This document shows, piece after piece, positions 8,900 through 17,095 of a stretch of 48,625 nucleotides of DNA. This stretch comes from JBCDJG01 sp038748065. Lineage in GTDB: Bacteria > Pseudomonadota > Gammaproteobacteria > Pseudomonadales > Halieaceae. The stretch covers positions 1 to 48,625 of the forward strand of contig JBCDJG010000036.1 in assembly GCA_038748065.1 (NCBI GenBank). The letters run 5' to 3'. The notes beneath the pieces are model-generated. The model did not search any database and was not told where the DNA came from. It saw nothing but the letters and a program-made list of their open reading frames with translations. A program made the position numbers and the translations under genes. Positions within the stretch are counted from its first letter, which is position 1. Each line of letters opens with the position of its first letter.

Positions 8900-9331
8900 A
8901 TGCAGGAATTTCCTCATCACTACACCATACAGGCCAGCGCTGAAGCTGAAGGCACGGTATCCCTGAAAGGTGAGAGCCTGCCGCAACTGGTGTCCGCACC
9001 GCCCGCAGAGTTTGGTGGCCCTGGAGACCAGTGGTCACCCGAGCATCTTCTGGTTGCTGCGGTGGGAGACTGTTTTGTGCTCACCTTTCGCGCAATAGCC
9101 GCCGCGAGCAAGCTGGAATGGCGCTCGCTTGAGGTTGCGGTCGACGGAAAATTGGACCGCGTTGAGCGAGTCATGAAGTTCACGCATTTCAAAGTGACAG
9201 CAAGCCTGAAGCTAGCGGAGGGCGGTGACACTGATCGCGCGGAGCGTCTACTGCAGCGCGCCGAGGCGGGCTGCCTTATCACCAACTCGCTCGAGGCCAG
9301 CGTTGAGCTAGAGGCAGACGTGCAGGTGTGA
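8900..9331 (+). CDS. OsmC family protein
   Basis: ATG 8900 follows AAAGGAG by 6 nt and begins 1 bp after the previous stop. The 143-residue product has the OsmC/Ohr layout: a beta-rich N-terminus, Cys58 in AAVGDCFVLTF on the central helix and Cys125 in AEAGCLITNS, the two cysteines that form the thiol peroxidase pair. These proteins reduce organic or lipid hydroperoxides in the cytosol, usually with dihydrolipoamide-type reductants. EFGGPGDQWSPEHLLVAAV is the typical substrate-pocket region. Its place between a glycosyltransferase-like gene and a patatin may point to lipid peroxide handling, which is inference. Confidence 0.88.
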   Translation: MQEFPHHYTIQASAEAEGTVSLKGESLPQLVSAPPAEFGGPGDQWSPEHLLVAAVGDCFVLTFRAIAAASKLEWRSLEVAVDGKLDRVERVMKFTHFKVTASLKLAEGGDTDRAERLLQRAEAGCLITNSLEASVELEADVQV

Positions 9332-9337
9332 GGCCAA

Positions 9338-10186
9338 GTGACTGAGTTTCGCAACGCGGTTTTTGCCGGGGGCGGCAGTCGCTGCCTGTGGCAGCTCGGA
9401 TTTTGGGAAGGAGCTAACGCCAGTGGCATGAAGCTTGCGGATTCGGTCGAATACGCCGCCAGCACCAGTGCCGGATGTGCCATGGCTCTGGCGGGCATGC
9501 TCGGCAGGCCGCGCCAGGCCTTTGATCTATTCAAAGGCATGACCGCGGAAAACCCCGCTAACGTCCACTGGTGGAATCTCAAGCCCGGGTCAGGTGCGCC
9601 GCTGCTGCCGCACATGGACATGTATCGGGCCGCACTGGAGGATTTTTTGCTACCAGGCGACCTGGAAGCGCTTGCATCCAAGCGCCTGGAGTTTTTGATC
9701 GCGCGCTTTCCGCGCTACTTGCCCTCGGCGCCTGGCACCCTGTTGGCTTTCACGGTTTATGGTCTGGAAAAGCATTTAACCGGGGTGTTGCATCCTTGTT
9801 GGACACGGCGGCTGGGCTTTTCGCCGCTGGTGCACGGCAACCGCAACGCGGTGAGTGTTGCAGACCTCATCGAACTGGTGCTCGCGGCGTCCTGCGTGCC
9901 GCCCGTTCTGCCGGGCAACGGCTACCGAGGCCGCCGAGTGCTTGATGGTGGCATTATCGACAATGTGCCGGCGGACCTTGCTGACGGCCGCAGCGGGCGC
10001 ACGCTCGTGCTGCTGAGCAAGCGCTACAAACAGGCCCTACCTGAACCTGCTGAACGATGTTATGTGCAGCCCAGTGCCGCTATCGAGATAGACAAGTTTG
10101 ATTACGCCAACCCCGATGGCCTGCAGCGCACCTATGACCTTGGCTATCTGGATGGAGAGAACTTTGCGCTCAGCGAGCGTCTCTAA
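9338..10186 (+). CDS. Patatin-like phospholipase family protein
   Basis: GTG 9338 starts 6 bp after the OsmC stop. The 282-residue protein carries the patatin elements in order: glycine-rich loop AGGGSRC (10-16), nucleophile Ser44 in STSAG (the first Gly of GxSxG is Ser) and catalytic Asp203 in VLDGGIIDN. There is no signal peptide, POTRA or barrel, unlike the patatin at the left edge, so it is probably cytosolic or peripherally membrane-bound. It would hydrolyse acyl esters of lipids. It closes the four-gene operon, and its TAA stop lies in the first unit of a 25 bp tandem repeat shared with the convergent ybjN gene. Confidence 0.86.
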   Translation: MTEFRNAVFAGGGSRCLWQLGFWEGANASGMKLADSVEYAASTSAGCAMALAGMLGRPRQAFDLFKGMTAENPANVHWWNLKPGSGAPLLPHMDMYRAALEDFLLPGDLEALASKRLEFLIARFPRYLPSAPGTLLAFTVYGLEKHLTGVLHPCWTRRLGFSPLVHGNRNAVSVADLIELVLAASCVPPVLPGNGYRGRRVLDGGIIDNVPADLADGRSGRTLVLLSKRYKQALPEPAERCYVQPSAAIEIDKFDYANPDGLQRTYDLGYLDGENFALSERL

Positions 10187-10280
10187 TGGAGTGCCTGGCT
10201 AGCGCCTCTAATGGAGTGCCTGGCTAGCGTCTCTAATGAAGTGCCTGGCTAGCGTCTCTAATGAAGTGCCTGGCTAGCGC
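10181..10280. repeat. Four tandem 25 bp units at a convergent gene junction
   Basis: Units start at 10181, 10206, 10231 and 10256. Each begins CTCTAATG and ends with GTGCCTGGCTAGCG plus one variable base. Units 1-2 have GGAG and units 3-4 GAAG after CTCTAAT, so they pair by sequence. The first unit contains the patatin stop (TAA 10184-10186). The fourth holds the reverse-strand end of ybjN, coding ASQALH then TAG at 10258-10260. The array therefore looks like duplications of the ybjN 3' end. There are no spacers, so it is not CRISPR. Confidence 0.95.
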
Positions 10281-10728
10281 CAGCGCCTTGCCTCGCCGCC
10301 TCGGCAAATAGATAGTCAAGCTGCAGACATTCGTCCGCCAACAGCCGCGAGCCGTCCAGGGTGTTGACGATAAATTCGTTGAACTGGGGCGCTGTGACGC
10401 CCGCTCCGAACAGGAGGTTGGATGCGACGACAAGTTGCGGGGTGGCATCATCAACGACGTCGAGAAACACCTTTAGATTTGGGTAGTCCATGTTGATCCG
10501 GCCAAGATCAGCTGCCAGCGCCAGGATGGCCATCGGCCGGATTTCCAACTCAGTGCTGAACAAGAGATTGGCCGGCTGCAGAACCAGGCGGCTGTTGACC
10601 ACGCCCTCGAGGCTTTGCAGGGCCGTGATATGCAGCGAATCGCACTCCGGGCAAAGATGATGCTCAACGTGAATAGCCTTGAGCCATGCTTCGAGAAGTT
10701 CACGATCGGGTGTCTTGAGATCGGCCAT
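10258..10728 (-). CDS. ybjN: YbjN domain-containing protein
   Basis: A 156-residue protein that matches E. coli YbjN along its length as I remember it: an N-terminal helix, CPECDSLHITALQSLEGV, then LVLQPANLLFSTELEIRP, ALAADLGRINMDYPNLKVFLD and LPxLVV-like DATPQLVVASNLL. YbjN has a fold like type III secretion chaperones. In E. coli its overexpression affects motility, biofilm and stress genes; its molecular role is unsettled. The gene is divergent from the SDR at 10907 and convergent with the patatin. Its last six codons and stop are the repeated part of the 25 bp array. Confidence 0.85.
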   Translation of the reverse strand: MADLKTPDRELLEAWLKAIHVEHHLCPECDSLHITALQSLEGVVNSRLVLQPANLLFSTELEIRPMAILALAADLGRINMDYPNLKVFLDVVDDATPQLVVASNLLFGAGVTAPQFNEFIVNTLDGSRLLADECLQLDYLFAEAARQGAGASQALH

Positions 10729-10870
10729 TGCTGAGCGTCCCCGCTAAAACAGGCGCCTACTGTAACAGGTATTTACTGCCTGGCGGTTCACCAAATTGGC
10801 CGCTCTATAGTGCCCGTACCATAGTAAACTGCCGCGCTGAGAGCAGCCTCTAACGCCGGGAGACGAGAAT

Positions 10871-10903
10871 ATGAACAGCACCGTTGGAAGCCAGGGCCGG
10901 TAG
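10871..10903 (+). other. Short leader ORF in frame with the downstream SDR
   Basis: ATG 10871 has a well-placed GGGAG (10858-10862, 8 nt spacing) and encodes ten residues (MNSTVGSQGR) before TAG at 10901-10903. The SDR GTG start at 10907 is in the same frame, 3 nt after that stop, and has no obvious Shine-Dalgarno sequence of its own. It may be a translated leader that delivers ribosomes to the SDR, or an N-terminal extension cut off by a nonsense mutation. No expression evidence is available. Confidence 0.4.
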
Positions 10904-10906
10904 CGC

Positions 10907-11695
10907 GTGAAACGCGCCTTCGTCACAGGTGCCAGCGCAGGCATCGGCCGCGAGTTTGCCACAAGGCTGGCTGCGGAAGGCTATGCGGTAACCGCAGTTG
11001 CGCGTCGTGAAGATCGATTACAGGCCCTCGTCCAGGCTTTGGCTGGCGACGGCCATCGTTATGTAGTCGCTGACCTGGCCTCACACGCGGGCCGCGAAGC
11101 GGTCATCGAGGATATGAAGTCGGCGCATGTGGACCTGTTAGTGAACAACGCCGGCTTTAGCGCACTCGAGCCTTTTTACCAGTCCAGCCTGCAGAAGCAG
11201 CGCGATATTCTTGGAGTCGACTGCCAGGCCGTAGTCGAGCTTGCCCATGCCTTTCTGGCGCAGGCGAAGCGTGGCGACGCGCTGGTTAACCTCGGTTCGA
11301 TCGTGTCCTACCTGCCGACACCGGCCCAGCCTGTTTACAGCGCGAGTAAAGCCTTCGTGGCCGCGTTCTCTGAGTGCCTCTGGGAAGAGCAGCGCGAGCG
11401 TGGCGTGTATGTTATGTGCCTGTGCCCCGGGCTGACCGAGACCGACTTTGTCCGCACCGCCAGCGGCGGCGATGCCGATGGCAGTAACTTGCCGTCGGGG
11501 CTCACGCAGACCACCGATGCGGTGACTGATGAGGCCCTGGGCGCGCTGCGCCGGCGGCACAAGGCGATTGTAGTCACCGGCTGGTTTAACCGGCTGATGC
11601 TGCTCATGCCCCGCCTGCTGACCCGGCACCGGCTGATCAAGGTGCTGGCGGTGATGGGCGACCCTGCCCATGCTAAGGAAGATCAGGCCAAGTGA
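10907..11695 (+). CDS. SDR family NAD(P)-dependent oxidoreductase
   Basis: A GTG start gives MKRAFVTGASAGIG, the usual beginning of a classical SDR, with the cofactor loop at 7-14, NNAG at 80-83, SIVS around 131-134 and catalytic Tyr144/Lys148 in YSASK. The length of 262 residues is typical. The C-terminus (LMLLMPRLLTRHRLIKVL) is hydrophobic and basic, as in SDRs that associate with membranes. Translation may depend on the short leader ORF just upstream. The last codons (EDQAK, TGA) are repeated downstream as a 15 bp tandem array. The substrate is unknown. Confidence 0.86.
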   Translation: MKRAFVTGASAGIGREFATRLAAEGYAVTAVARREDRLQALVQALAGDGHRYVVADLASHAGREAVIEDMKSAHVDLLVNNAGFSALEPFYQSSLQKQRDILGVDCQAVVELAHAFLAQAKRGDALVNLGSIVSYLPTPAQPVYSASKAFVAAFSECLWEEQRERGVYVMCLCPGLTETDFVRTASGGDADGSNLPSGLTQTTDAVTDEALGALRRRHKAIVVTGWFNRLMLLMPRLLTRHRLIKVLAVMGDPAHAKEDQAK

Positions 11696-11740
11696 GACCA
11701 GGCCAAGTGAGATCAGGCCAAGTGAGACCAGGCTAGGGGA
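11681..11740. repeat. 15 bp tandem repeat copying the SDR 3' end
   Basis: GATCAGGCCAAGTGA at 11681-11695 is the last coding segment (DQAK) and stop of the SDR. It recurs as GACCAGGCCAAGTGA (11696-11710), GATCAGGCCAAGTGA (11711-11725) and a decayed GACCAGGCTAGGGGA (11726-11740). Each intact copy keeps the same reading frame and stop. The convergent MscS gene ends at 11743, right after the array. Confidence 0.93.
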
Positions 11741-11742
11741 AA

Positions 11743-13407
11743 CTAGGCCCCGGCTTCAGGCGGGGGCGATTCGCGGTAATGGTGCACGTCACGCTGCGGG
11801 AAGGGTATTGAAATGCCCTCTCGGTCGAAGCGCAGTTTAACCTCGCGCGTCAGGTCCCAGTAAACGTTCCAGTAGTCTTCGGTACGTACCCAGGGGCGCA
11901 CGGCGAAATTGACTGAAGAGTCGCCCAGCTCATGCACTTTGATGAGGGCGGCGGGCTTTTTAAGCACCTTCTCGTGGCCGTATACGATGTCTTCTAGAAC
12001 CTTCTCCGCCTGTTCCACGTCATCGCCGTAGCTGATGCCAAAAATCAGGTCGACGCGTCGCAGTCGCTGAGCCGTGACGTTTCTGATGACATCGCCCCAA
12101 ATCTTGCTGTTCGGGACGACCAGTACCTGATTGTCGATGGTTGCAATCGTGGTCGACACCAGGCTCATTTCCTTGACCAGGCCTTCGGCGCCGGCGACCT
12201 GGATATAGTCATCGACGTCGTAGGGGCGGTAGAACAGGATCATGGCGCCGGAAGCGAAGTTGCCCAGGGTATCCTGCAGGGCAAAACCCACGACAAATCC
12301 CGCAACCCCAAGGCCCGCGAGGGCCGGTCCAATTGAAATACCCGCCTGCGACAGGGCCATCAGAAAACCCAGGGCCATGACCAGGCCGCCTGACACTGAA
12401 ACCAGGATATTCTTCATCAGGCTCGACAGGTCCGCTTTCGAGCGTGCCAACAGGGCTTCTACCATGCGCCGGGTCAGTCGTGACAGATACCTGAAGATCA
12501 GGATGACCAGAAAGAACAGCAGTATTCTGAACAGCAGGTCAGGCGCATTTTCGACAGCGGCGGTTTGCATGGAGGACCAGCCATCTTGTAACAGCTGCAG
12601 CGCGACGTTTGGTCTGAAGACGTCGACAGATACACCCGTACCCTGCTGAAGCAGAATGGCCTGGTAGGTATCGATGTTAGCACCGAGGCGCTGCAGGAGA
12701 TCCGCGACGGCCTCCAATTCTTCATGATAGAGGGCATGGTCTGCGTTGATGGTGTTCAGCGTTGCCACCAGATCCGCATTGGCTGGGTCCTGGCCCAGGC
12801 GAAACTGGATTTCCTTGCGTGCGGCGTCGGCAAACTCGAGGCGGCCTGACAGGACCTCGGCATGCAGGTAAAGATCTTCCAGAAGGTAGTCTCGCGTCGG
12901 ACTGGCGTCCAGACCCAGCGCCTCGCGGCTCTCGACCACCTTGGCCAGTGCCAGGTTGTACTTGAAGCGCTGTCCATCCAGGCTGTCGGCGCGGGCGCGC
13001 TGAGCAACCTTGTTGCCGCCTGCAGCGTCCGCGTCCTGCAGGTAGGCCGTGATGCGCTCGTCAAGCTCGCCGATGCGCACAATGATGGCAGGGCCCACGT
13101 CCGCCAGCTCGCCCCCGAGACGCTCCACAAATGCGAGCCTGTCGGGGTCGTCCTCGGGTAATTTCGCGACCGTCCGGGAGATTTGGTCAAGCTTGTTCAA
13201 CACCCGAAAGCTGCGCTGATCGACGCGCGACAGAAGTATCTCGCGGTCGCGCTCCGGCACCTGGTCGATTTTGCCGCCGAGTTCCTGCAGAGCCTGGAGC
13301 TCGCGATCCAGCTGACTGATTTGTTCGCTCAGGGTCTGATCCGCCGTCTGTCCGGACGCGGACAAGGACAGGGACAGCAGTAAACAGGCAGATAGTCTCT
13401 TGAGCAT
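11743..13407 (-). CDS. MscS family mechanosensitive ion channel with long periplasmic coiled coil
   Basis: A 554-residue protein. Residues 1-21 are a signal peptide, followed by about 250 residues of charged heptad-like helix (the periplasmic sensor region of larger MscS relatives). Membrane helices lie near 291-307, 332-352 and 358-378. The last is the Gly/Ala-rich pore helix (ALAGLGVAGFVVGFALQDTLGNFASG), followed by the beta-domain (PYDVDDYIQVAGAEGLVKEM) and the mixed C-terminal domain (VPNSKIWGDVIRNVT). It should be an inner-membrane channel that opens under tension in hypo-osmotic shock. It is shorter than MscK/YbdG-type extremes and longer than MscS (about 286). It is convergent with an SDR and 23 bp downstream of the CPBP-like gene. 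Confidence 0.9.
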   Translation of the reverse strand: MLKRLSACLLLSLSLSASGQTADQTLSEQISQLDRELQALQELGGKIDQVPERDREILLSRVDQRSFRVLNKLDQISRTVAKLPEDDPDRLAFVERLGGELADVGPAIIVRIGELDERITAYLQDADAAGGNKVAQRARADSLDGQRFKYNLALAKVVESREALGLDASPTRDYLLEDLYLHAEVLSGRLEFADAARKEIQFRLGQDPANADLVATLNTINADHALYHEELEAVADLLQRLGANIDTYQAILLQQGTGVSVDVFRPNVALQLLQDGWSSMQTAAVENAPDLLFRILLFFLVILIFRYLSRLTRRMVEALLARSKADLSSLMKNILVSVSGGLVMALGFLMALSQAGISIGPALAGLGVAGFVVGFALQDTLGNFASGAMILFYRPYDVDDYIQVAGAEGLVKEMSLVSTTIATIDNQVLVVPNSKIWGDVIRNVTAQRLRRVDLIFGISYGDDVEQAEKVLEDIVYGHEKVLKKPAALIKVHELGDSSVNFAVRPWVRTEDYWNVYWDLTREVKLRFDREGISIPFPQRDVHHYRESPPPEAGA

Positions 13408-13430
13408 AGGATGCAGTGTAGCGCTGCAGG

Positions 13431-14054
13431 TCAGTAAATCCCAATGAATGCGTAATAGGCGGTGCCCAAAAGGGCGTGGGATGCGGCGACGGTTAAGAGC
13501 AGGCGATGGCGGTAATAGTCTGCCGTCCAGATGACACCGGCGATACAGGTGAGCACCGTCAGTTGCAGATCGGGCAGGTGTACGAGTCCGTAACTTAAGC
13601 CGCTAAGTGCGATCAGTACTGCGGGCGGGAGCCCGGGCGCGGCGCGCAGCAGGCGCCCCAGCAGGTAAAACTGAAACAGAGTCTGCTGCACGAGTGCCCA
13701 GGCCATGTAAACCAAGAGCCTGCTTGTGATGGCGATCGGGTCAAGCTGAGCGCCCTGCGTGACACCCAGCGCAACGAAGGCCACAAGCGTCGTGAGCGTG
13801 AGGGGTATAAGGGTCACTAACGAACCGCGCCAACGCTCACGAACACTGCCGCCCGGCGCGACCCAGACAAACGCCCGGGTATAGCGGGCGTCTGCGAGGA
13901 TATAGCCCAGAAGCAGGCCTGCGAGAGCCATATGTATCAGCATGCCTCGTGGCCCAAAGGCGATGTAAAGTGGTGTGAAAAATGCCAGCAGTGCCAGCTC
14001 GACGCGGCACCTGGTCCGGGCATCAACCACCTTGGCTCGCCAGGCGTTGCTCAA
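13431..14054 (-). CDS. CPBP-family-like intramembrane protein with altered catalytic motif
   Basis: The frame opens with TTG 14054 (207 residues); GTG 14030 is an alternative that shortens the overlap with the upstream lipoprotein gene from 32 to 8 bp. The product is strongly hydrophobic with about six helices. Near the middle is ALVQQTLFQFYLLGRLL, then LSYGLVHLPDLQ and later ASHALLGTAYY. These align in order with the three motifs of CPBP (CAAX protease/bacteriocin-processing, ABI) proteins: EExxxR, FxxxH, HxxxN. Here the two glutamates are Gln-Gln and the last Asn is absent, so proteolytic activity is doubtful. It probably shares a transcript with the upstream lipoprotein hydrolase. Confidence 0.6.
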   Translation of the reverse strand: MSNAWRAKVVDARTRCRVELALLAFFTPLYIAFGPRGMLIHMALAGLLLGYILADARYTRAFVWVAPGGSVRERWRGSLVTLIPLTLTTLVAFVALGVTQGAQLDPIAITSRLLVYMAWALVQQTLFQFYLLGRLLRAAPGLPPAVLIALSGLSYGLVHLPDLQLTVLTCIAGVIWTADYYRHRLLLTVAASHALLGTAYYAFIGIY

Positions 14055-15051
14055 GAAACTGGTAGATCTCCCCGCGCATATAGTTAGCGGCCAGCGGTGT
14101 CATGAACAGGAAGGCAGTGCGGTGGCCCGCCAGGAAACTCATACGCCGTGGCTCGCCCATGGCCTGCCATAGCGCGTCTCGCGCAGTGGCGGGCATGCAG
14201 TCGTCATAATAGGCATCAATCATAAAGACCCGTTGCGGATCTATGCTCGGTGTAAAAGGCCGCGGGTCGAGAAAGCCGATGCGTGCAGTCAGCTCGTTGC
14301 GGTACTGCTCAGTCGACCAGTTGAATCGATTCATCAGGGACTCCCGAGCCATGCCGGGCCTGCCACTGCAATAGCTCATCACCTCAGGCAGGTCTGCAGC
14401 ACCCATCACCAGCACGCTGGCGGCGAGTCGGTCGTCGCTGGCCGTCACGAGGCTCCCCACTAGCGCGCCCATGCTGAAACCGATGAGGCCGATACGGGCC
14501 TGATCGATCTCCTGGCGCTGCGCAGCCCAGTCGATATAGCGACGAGTGTCGATCACGCTGGTGTGAAAGCGGCTGCCCATTTGCGTAATCAAACGATCGA
14601 AATCTGCGAGATCCCGGGCGGCGGCCACGTCATACCAGTTGACGAGGAAATCCTCACCCTCGATGACCAGCACATTGGTAGCGCCACGGCTGCGCCGCAT
14701 GATGCCTGCACTGATCACATCCGGAGGATAGGTATAGCTGCCCCAGATCGGCAGCAGGATAAGCAGCGACTTTGCTCCGCTGCCCCGGCCTATGTAGTAG
14801 CGTGCTGTGACGATATTATTTGTCTGACCATTGTCGCCGGCTGATGGGATGGTAATGCGCTTTACCTGGTATTGAGCAGTGTCTTCCTCGGGCAGATCAT
14901 GGTTGCTGTACGCAATGTCAGTGGGCACATAGTCAAAGGTTGGGGGGCGCTCCCGCGCGCCGCTTGAGCTGCCCTGATTGCTGGAAGAGATGCTGACACA
15001 GGCCGTCAAAAAGAGCACCAGCACGCCTATCGACAGCCTGAAAGGAATCAT
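14023..15051 (-). CDS. Alpha/beta-hydrolase-fold lipoprotein
   Basis: A 342-residue protein with a lipoprotein signal (LFLTAC, Cys18) followed by a Ser/Gly-rich linker. The hydrolase core shows strand LLILLPIWGSY, the nucleophile elbow GFSMG (Ser193), a probable acid in the DAYYDDCMP segment near residue 275, and a C-terminal AGHRTAFLF histidine. This is the Ser-Asp-His order of esterases and peptidases of the fold. It should be membrane-anchored and face the periplasm (Ser at +2 of the mature protein fits outer-membrane sorting). The substrate is unknown. Its 3' end overlaps the CPBP-like gene. Confidence 0.75.
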   Translation of the reverse strand: MIPFRLSIGVLVLFLTACVSISSSNQGSSSGARERPPTFDYVPTDIAYSNHDLPEEDTAQYQVKRITIPSAGDNGQTNNIVTARYYIGRGSGAKSLLILLPIWGSYTYPPDVISAGIMRRSRGATNVLVIEGEDFLVNWYDVAAARDLADFDRLITQMGSRFHTSVIDTRRYIDWAAQRQEIDQARIGLIGFSMGALVGSLVTASDDRLAASVLVMGAADLPEVMSYCSGRPGMARESLMNRFNWSTEQYRNELTARIGFLDPRPFTPSIDPQRVFMIDAYYDDCMPATARDALWQAMGEPRRMSFLAGHRTAFLFMTPLAANYMRGEIYQFLEQRLASQGG

Positions 15052-15204
15052 TCGCTACCCATTTCTCCGCGGTGGCTCAGCTGCGAGGGGCCCAGCTGGA
15101 TCGCGCATTGTAGCCAGTGGGTTTCAAGTGGCTCAAGCTTCTCTTTAGGTGCAGCGGGAGGCACTGGCTGTCCTGTGGAACCGATAGAGCATACACTCTG
15201 AGCA

Positions 15205-15906
15205 GTGACTAACCTTGATACGCTGAACCAGGCCGCTGGAGAATCTGCAGGCGGGTACACAGGCTGGCGGCGCGAGCTGAGCCTCGCCCTGCTGGTGCTG
15301 GTAAACCTGCTGCCCCTGGCCGGTGTCCTGTGGTTCGACTGGGACGTGGGTGCCCTGATGATCCTGTACTGGTCGGAAAACCTGATCATCGGTTTCTATA
15401 CGCTGGTTCGAATCCTGGTTGTTGCGCCGCTAGGCGGCATTTTTGCAGGGTTGTTTTTCACCGTGCACTACGGCGGGTTTTGCGCCGTTCACGGTATGTT
15501 CATAGTGTCGATGCTGTTCGACAGTGAGATGAACCCCCTGGCTGGTGACAGCTGGCCATTCTTTCTTGTGTTTGTGCAGTTGCTGGTGAACGTTGTCAGG
15601 CAGGTGCTGGAACTGGCACCGCCTGAGTGGCTGGTAGCTTTCGCCGGGCTGGCATTGAGCCACGGCGCTTCCTTCGTGGCGAATTTCCTGCTGGGCGGTG
15701 AGCGTCGGCGGCTTAGTGTAGGCACCTTGATGGGGTCGCCCTACGGCCGTGTGATGATCTTGCATGTGACCATCATCGGCGGCAGTTTTGCCGTACTGGC
15801 CCTGGGGCAGCCGCTGGTGATGCTCTTGGTGTTGATTGCGCTCAAGCTGGGTGTCGATATCATCATGCACCTGCGTGAGCATCGCAAACTGGCCGCCCGC
15901 GGCTAA
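15205..15906 (+). CDS. DUF6498-type integral membrane protein
   Basis: A GTG start gives 233 residues with about six membrane helices. The segment VGALMILYWSENLIIGFYTLVRIL (a conserved YWxEN within it) and the following HYGGFCAVHG resemble the DUF6498 family, whose function is unknown. The N-terminal 20 residues are polar. About 150 bp separate it from the divergent lipoprotein gene, and it is convergent with the saccharopine-dehydrogenase-like gene, ending 10 bp before that gene's stop. Confidence 0.6.
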   Translation: MTNLDTLNQAAGESAGGYTGWRRELSLALLVLVNLLPLAGVLWFDWDVGALMILYWSENLIIGFYTLVRILVVAPLGGIFAGLFFTVHYGGFCAVHGMFIVSMLFDSEMNPLAGDSWPFFLVFVQLLVNVVRQVLELAPPEWLVAFAGLALSHGASFVANFLLGGERRRLSVGTLMGSPYGRVMILHVTIIGGSFAVLALGQPLVMLLVLIALKLGVDIIMHLREHRKLAARG

Positions 15907-15916
15907 AGACAGCTGG

Positions 15917-17086
15917 CTACTCCAGCGCGAAGGTGAGCCCGGCGTTTGACTGCAGTCGATCTATCAGCGTATTGCCTAAAGCCGACGCCGGTGTCCAGAT
16001 GCCGCCACTGGCGAGGTCCGGGTGTTTTACCAGGCAAACGGCGGCTTCCGCTATCATTTTGCTGGTGGAACCATAACCTGGGTCGAGATCACCCTTCACG
16101 CTAGCGCGCAGCTGCCAGTCTCCGCCTTCGCCGACGAATAGCACGTCGTAGTGGCCAGCCTCGCGCTGCTCACGGCTTGGCCCTTCGCCCGGTGGGGTCG
16201 GGTCTGTTGCCATGGAATTGTCGCTGGCAACGGCCTTCGCCATGGCCTCGCCTTCGTCGCCCGACCCGGTGATTAACATTTCGTCATAGGCGAAGTCCTC
16301 GCCATAGGGGTGGCCTAGCAGCAAATTGCTGCGGTGGATATTCTTGGTATTGATGATGGCCATGACAAAGGGCGCGACCCAGCTCTGCAGCACATCATCG
16401 TAAAGCGGCTGCGTGCCATCCGGTTGCGGCGCACCCTGGTGGCCCGGTGTCAGGGCGAAAGGATCGATGATCACGGAGATCAATTCAGGGTTTTCCGCTG
16501 TGGCAGCGAGAGTCGCCTTGAAGCTGGCCAGGGTGCCGCCAGACCAGGTGCCGTTCATCGCGCGAACGCGGCCACGCACCTGGCTTGCACAGCCCCCGTG
16601 CTGTTGCTGTGCCGCCTGCTGCAGATAGTGAACACCGAGATCAAATGGAATGGAATCAAAGCCGCAGGAGAATACGATCCTCGCGCCGCTGTCCTGAGCT
16701 TCTTTGGTATGTGCGTCTATCATCTTGCGCATCCAGTTAGGTTCACCGCACAGGTCGACGTAGTCTGTCCCCGCTTTGGCGCAGGCGGCCAGGAGTTCGT
16801 TGCCATAGAGCTGATAAGGGCCAACGGTCGTCAACACAACACGCGCGCGCTCGACCATGCTGGCGAGAGACTCGGAATCACTGGCGTCGGCCACGACCAG
16901 TGGTATATCTGCGGGCAGGTCGAGTTCCTGGCGAGTCGCCTTGAGTTTATCCAGGCTGCGCCCGGCCAGTGCCCAGCTGAGCTCACCGCCCACGCCATAT
17001 TGCTGTCCCAGATACTCTGCGACGAGCTTCCCGGTGTAGCCGGTTGCGCCGTAAACGACTATGTCGATGTCTTTCTTATCACTCAT
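15917..17086 (-). CDS. Saccharopine dehydrogenase NADP-binding family oxidoreductase
   Basis: A 389-residue protein starting DIVVYGATGYTGKLVAEYL, a Rossmann loop GATGYTG of the saccharopine-dehydrogenase-like / trans-acting enoyl reductase family. Further family marks are VVLTTVGPYQLYG, LCGEPNWMRKMI and FSCGFDSIPFDLG. Relatives reduce enoyl intermediates or lipid-linked substrates with NADPH; lysine metabolism is not implied. It is followed 9 bp upstream on the same strand by a VOC gene (17096-17464), so the two probably form an operon. Confidence 0.85.
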   Translation of the reverse strand: MSDKKDIDIVVYGATGYTGKLVAEYLGQQYGVGGELSWALAGRSLDKLKATRQELDLPADIPLVVADASDSESLASMVERARVVLTTVGPYQLYGNELLAACAKAGTDYVDLCGEPNWMRKMIDAHTKEAQDSGARIVFSCGFDSIPFDLGVHYLQQAAQQQHGGCASQVRGRVRAMNGTWSGGTLASFKATLAATAENPELISVIIDPFALTPGHQGAPQPDGTQPLYDDVLQSWVAPFVMAIINTKNIHRSNLLLGHPYGEDFAYDEMLITGSGDEGEAMAKAVASDNSMATDPTPPGEGPSREQREAGHYDVLFVGEGGDWQLRASVKGDLDPGYGSTSKMIAEAAVCLVKHPDLASGGIWTPASALGNTLIDRLQSNAGLTFALE

Positions 17087-17095
17087 GGTGTCGCC

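Noticed and set aside
10181..10280. Possible CRISPR-like array
   Set aside because: The units are head-to-tail with no spacers and no cas genes nearby; this is a simple tandem repeat.
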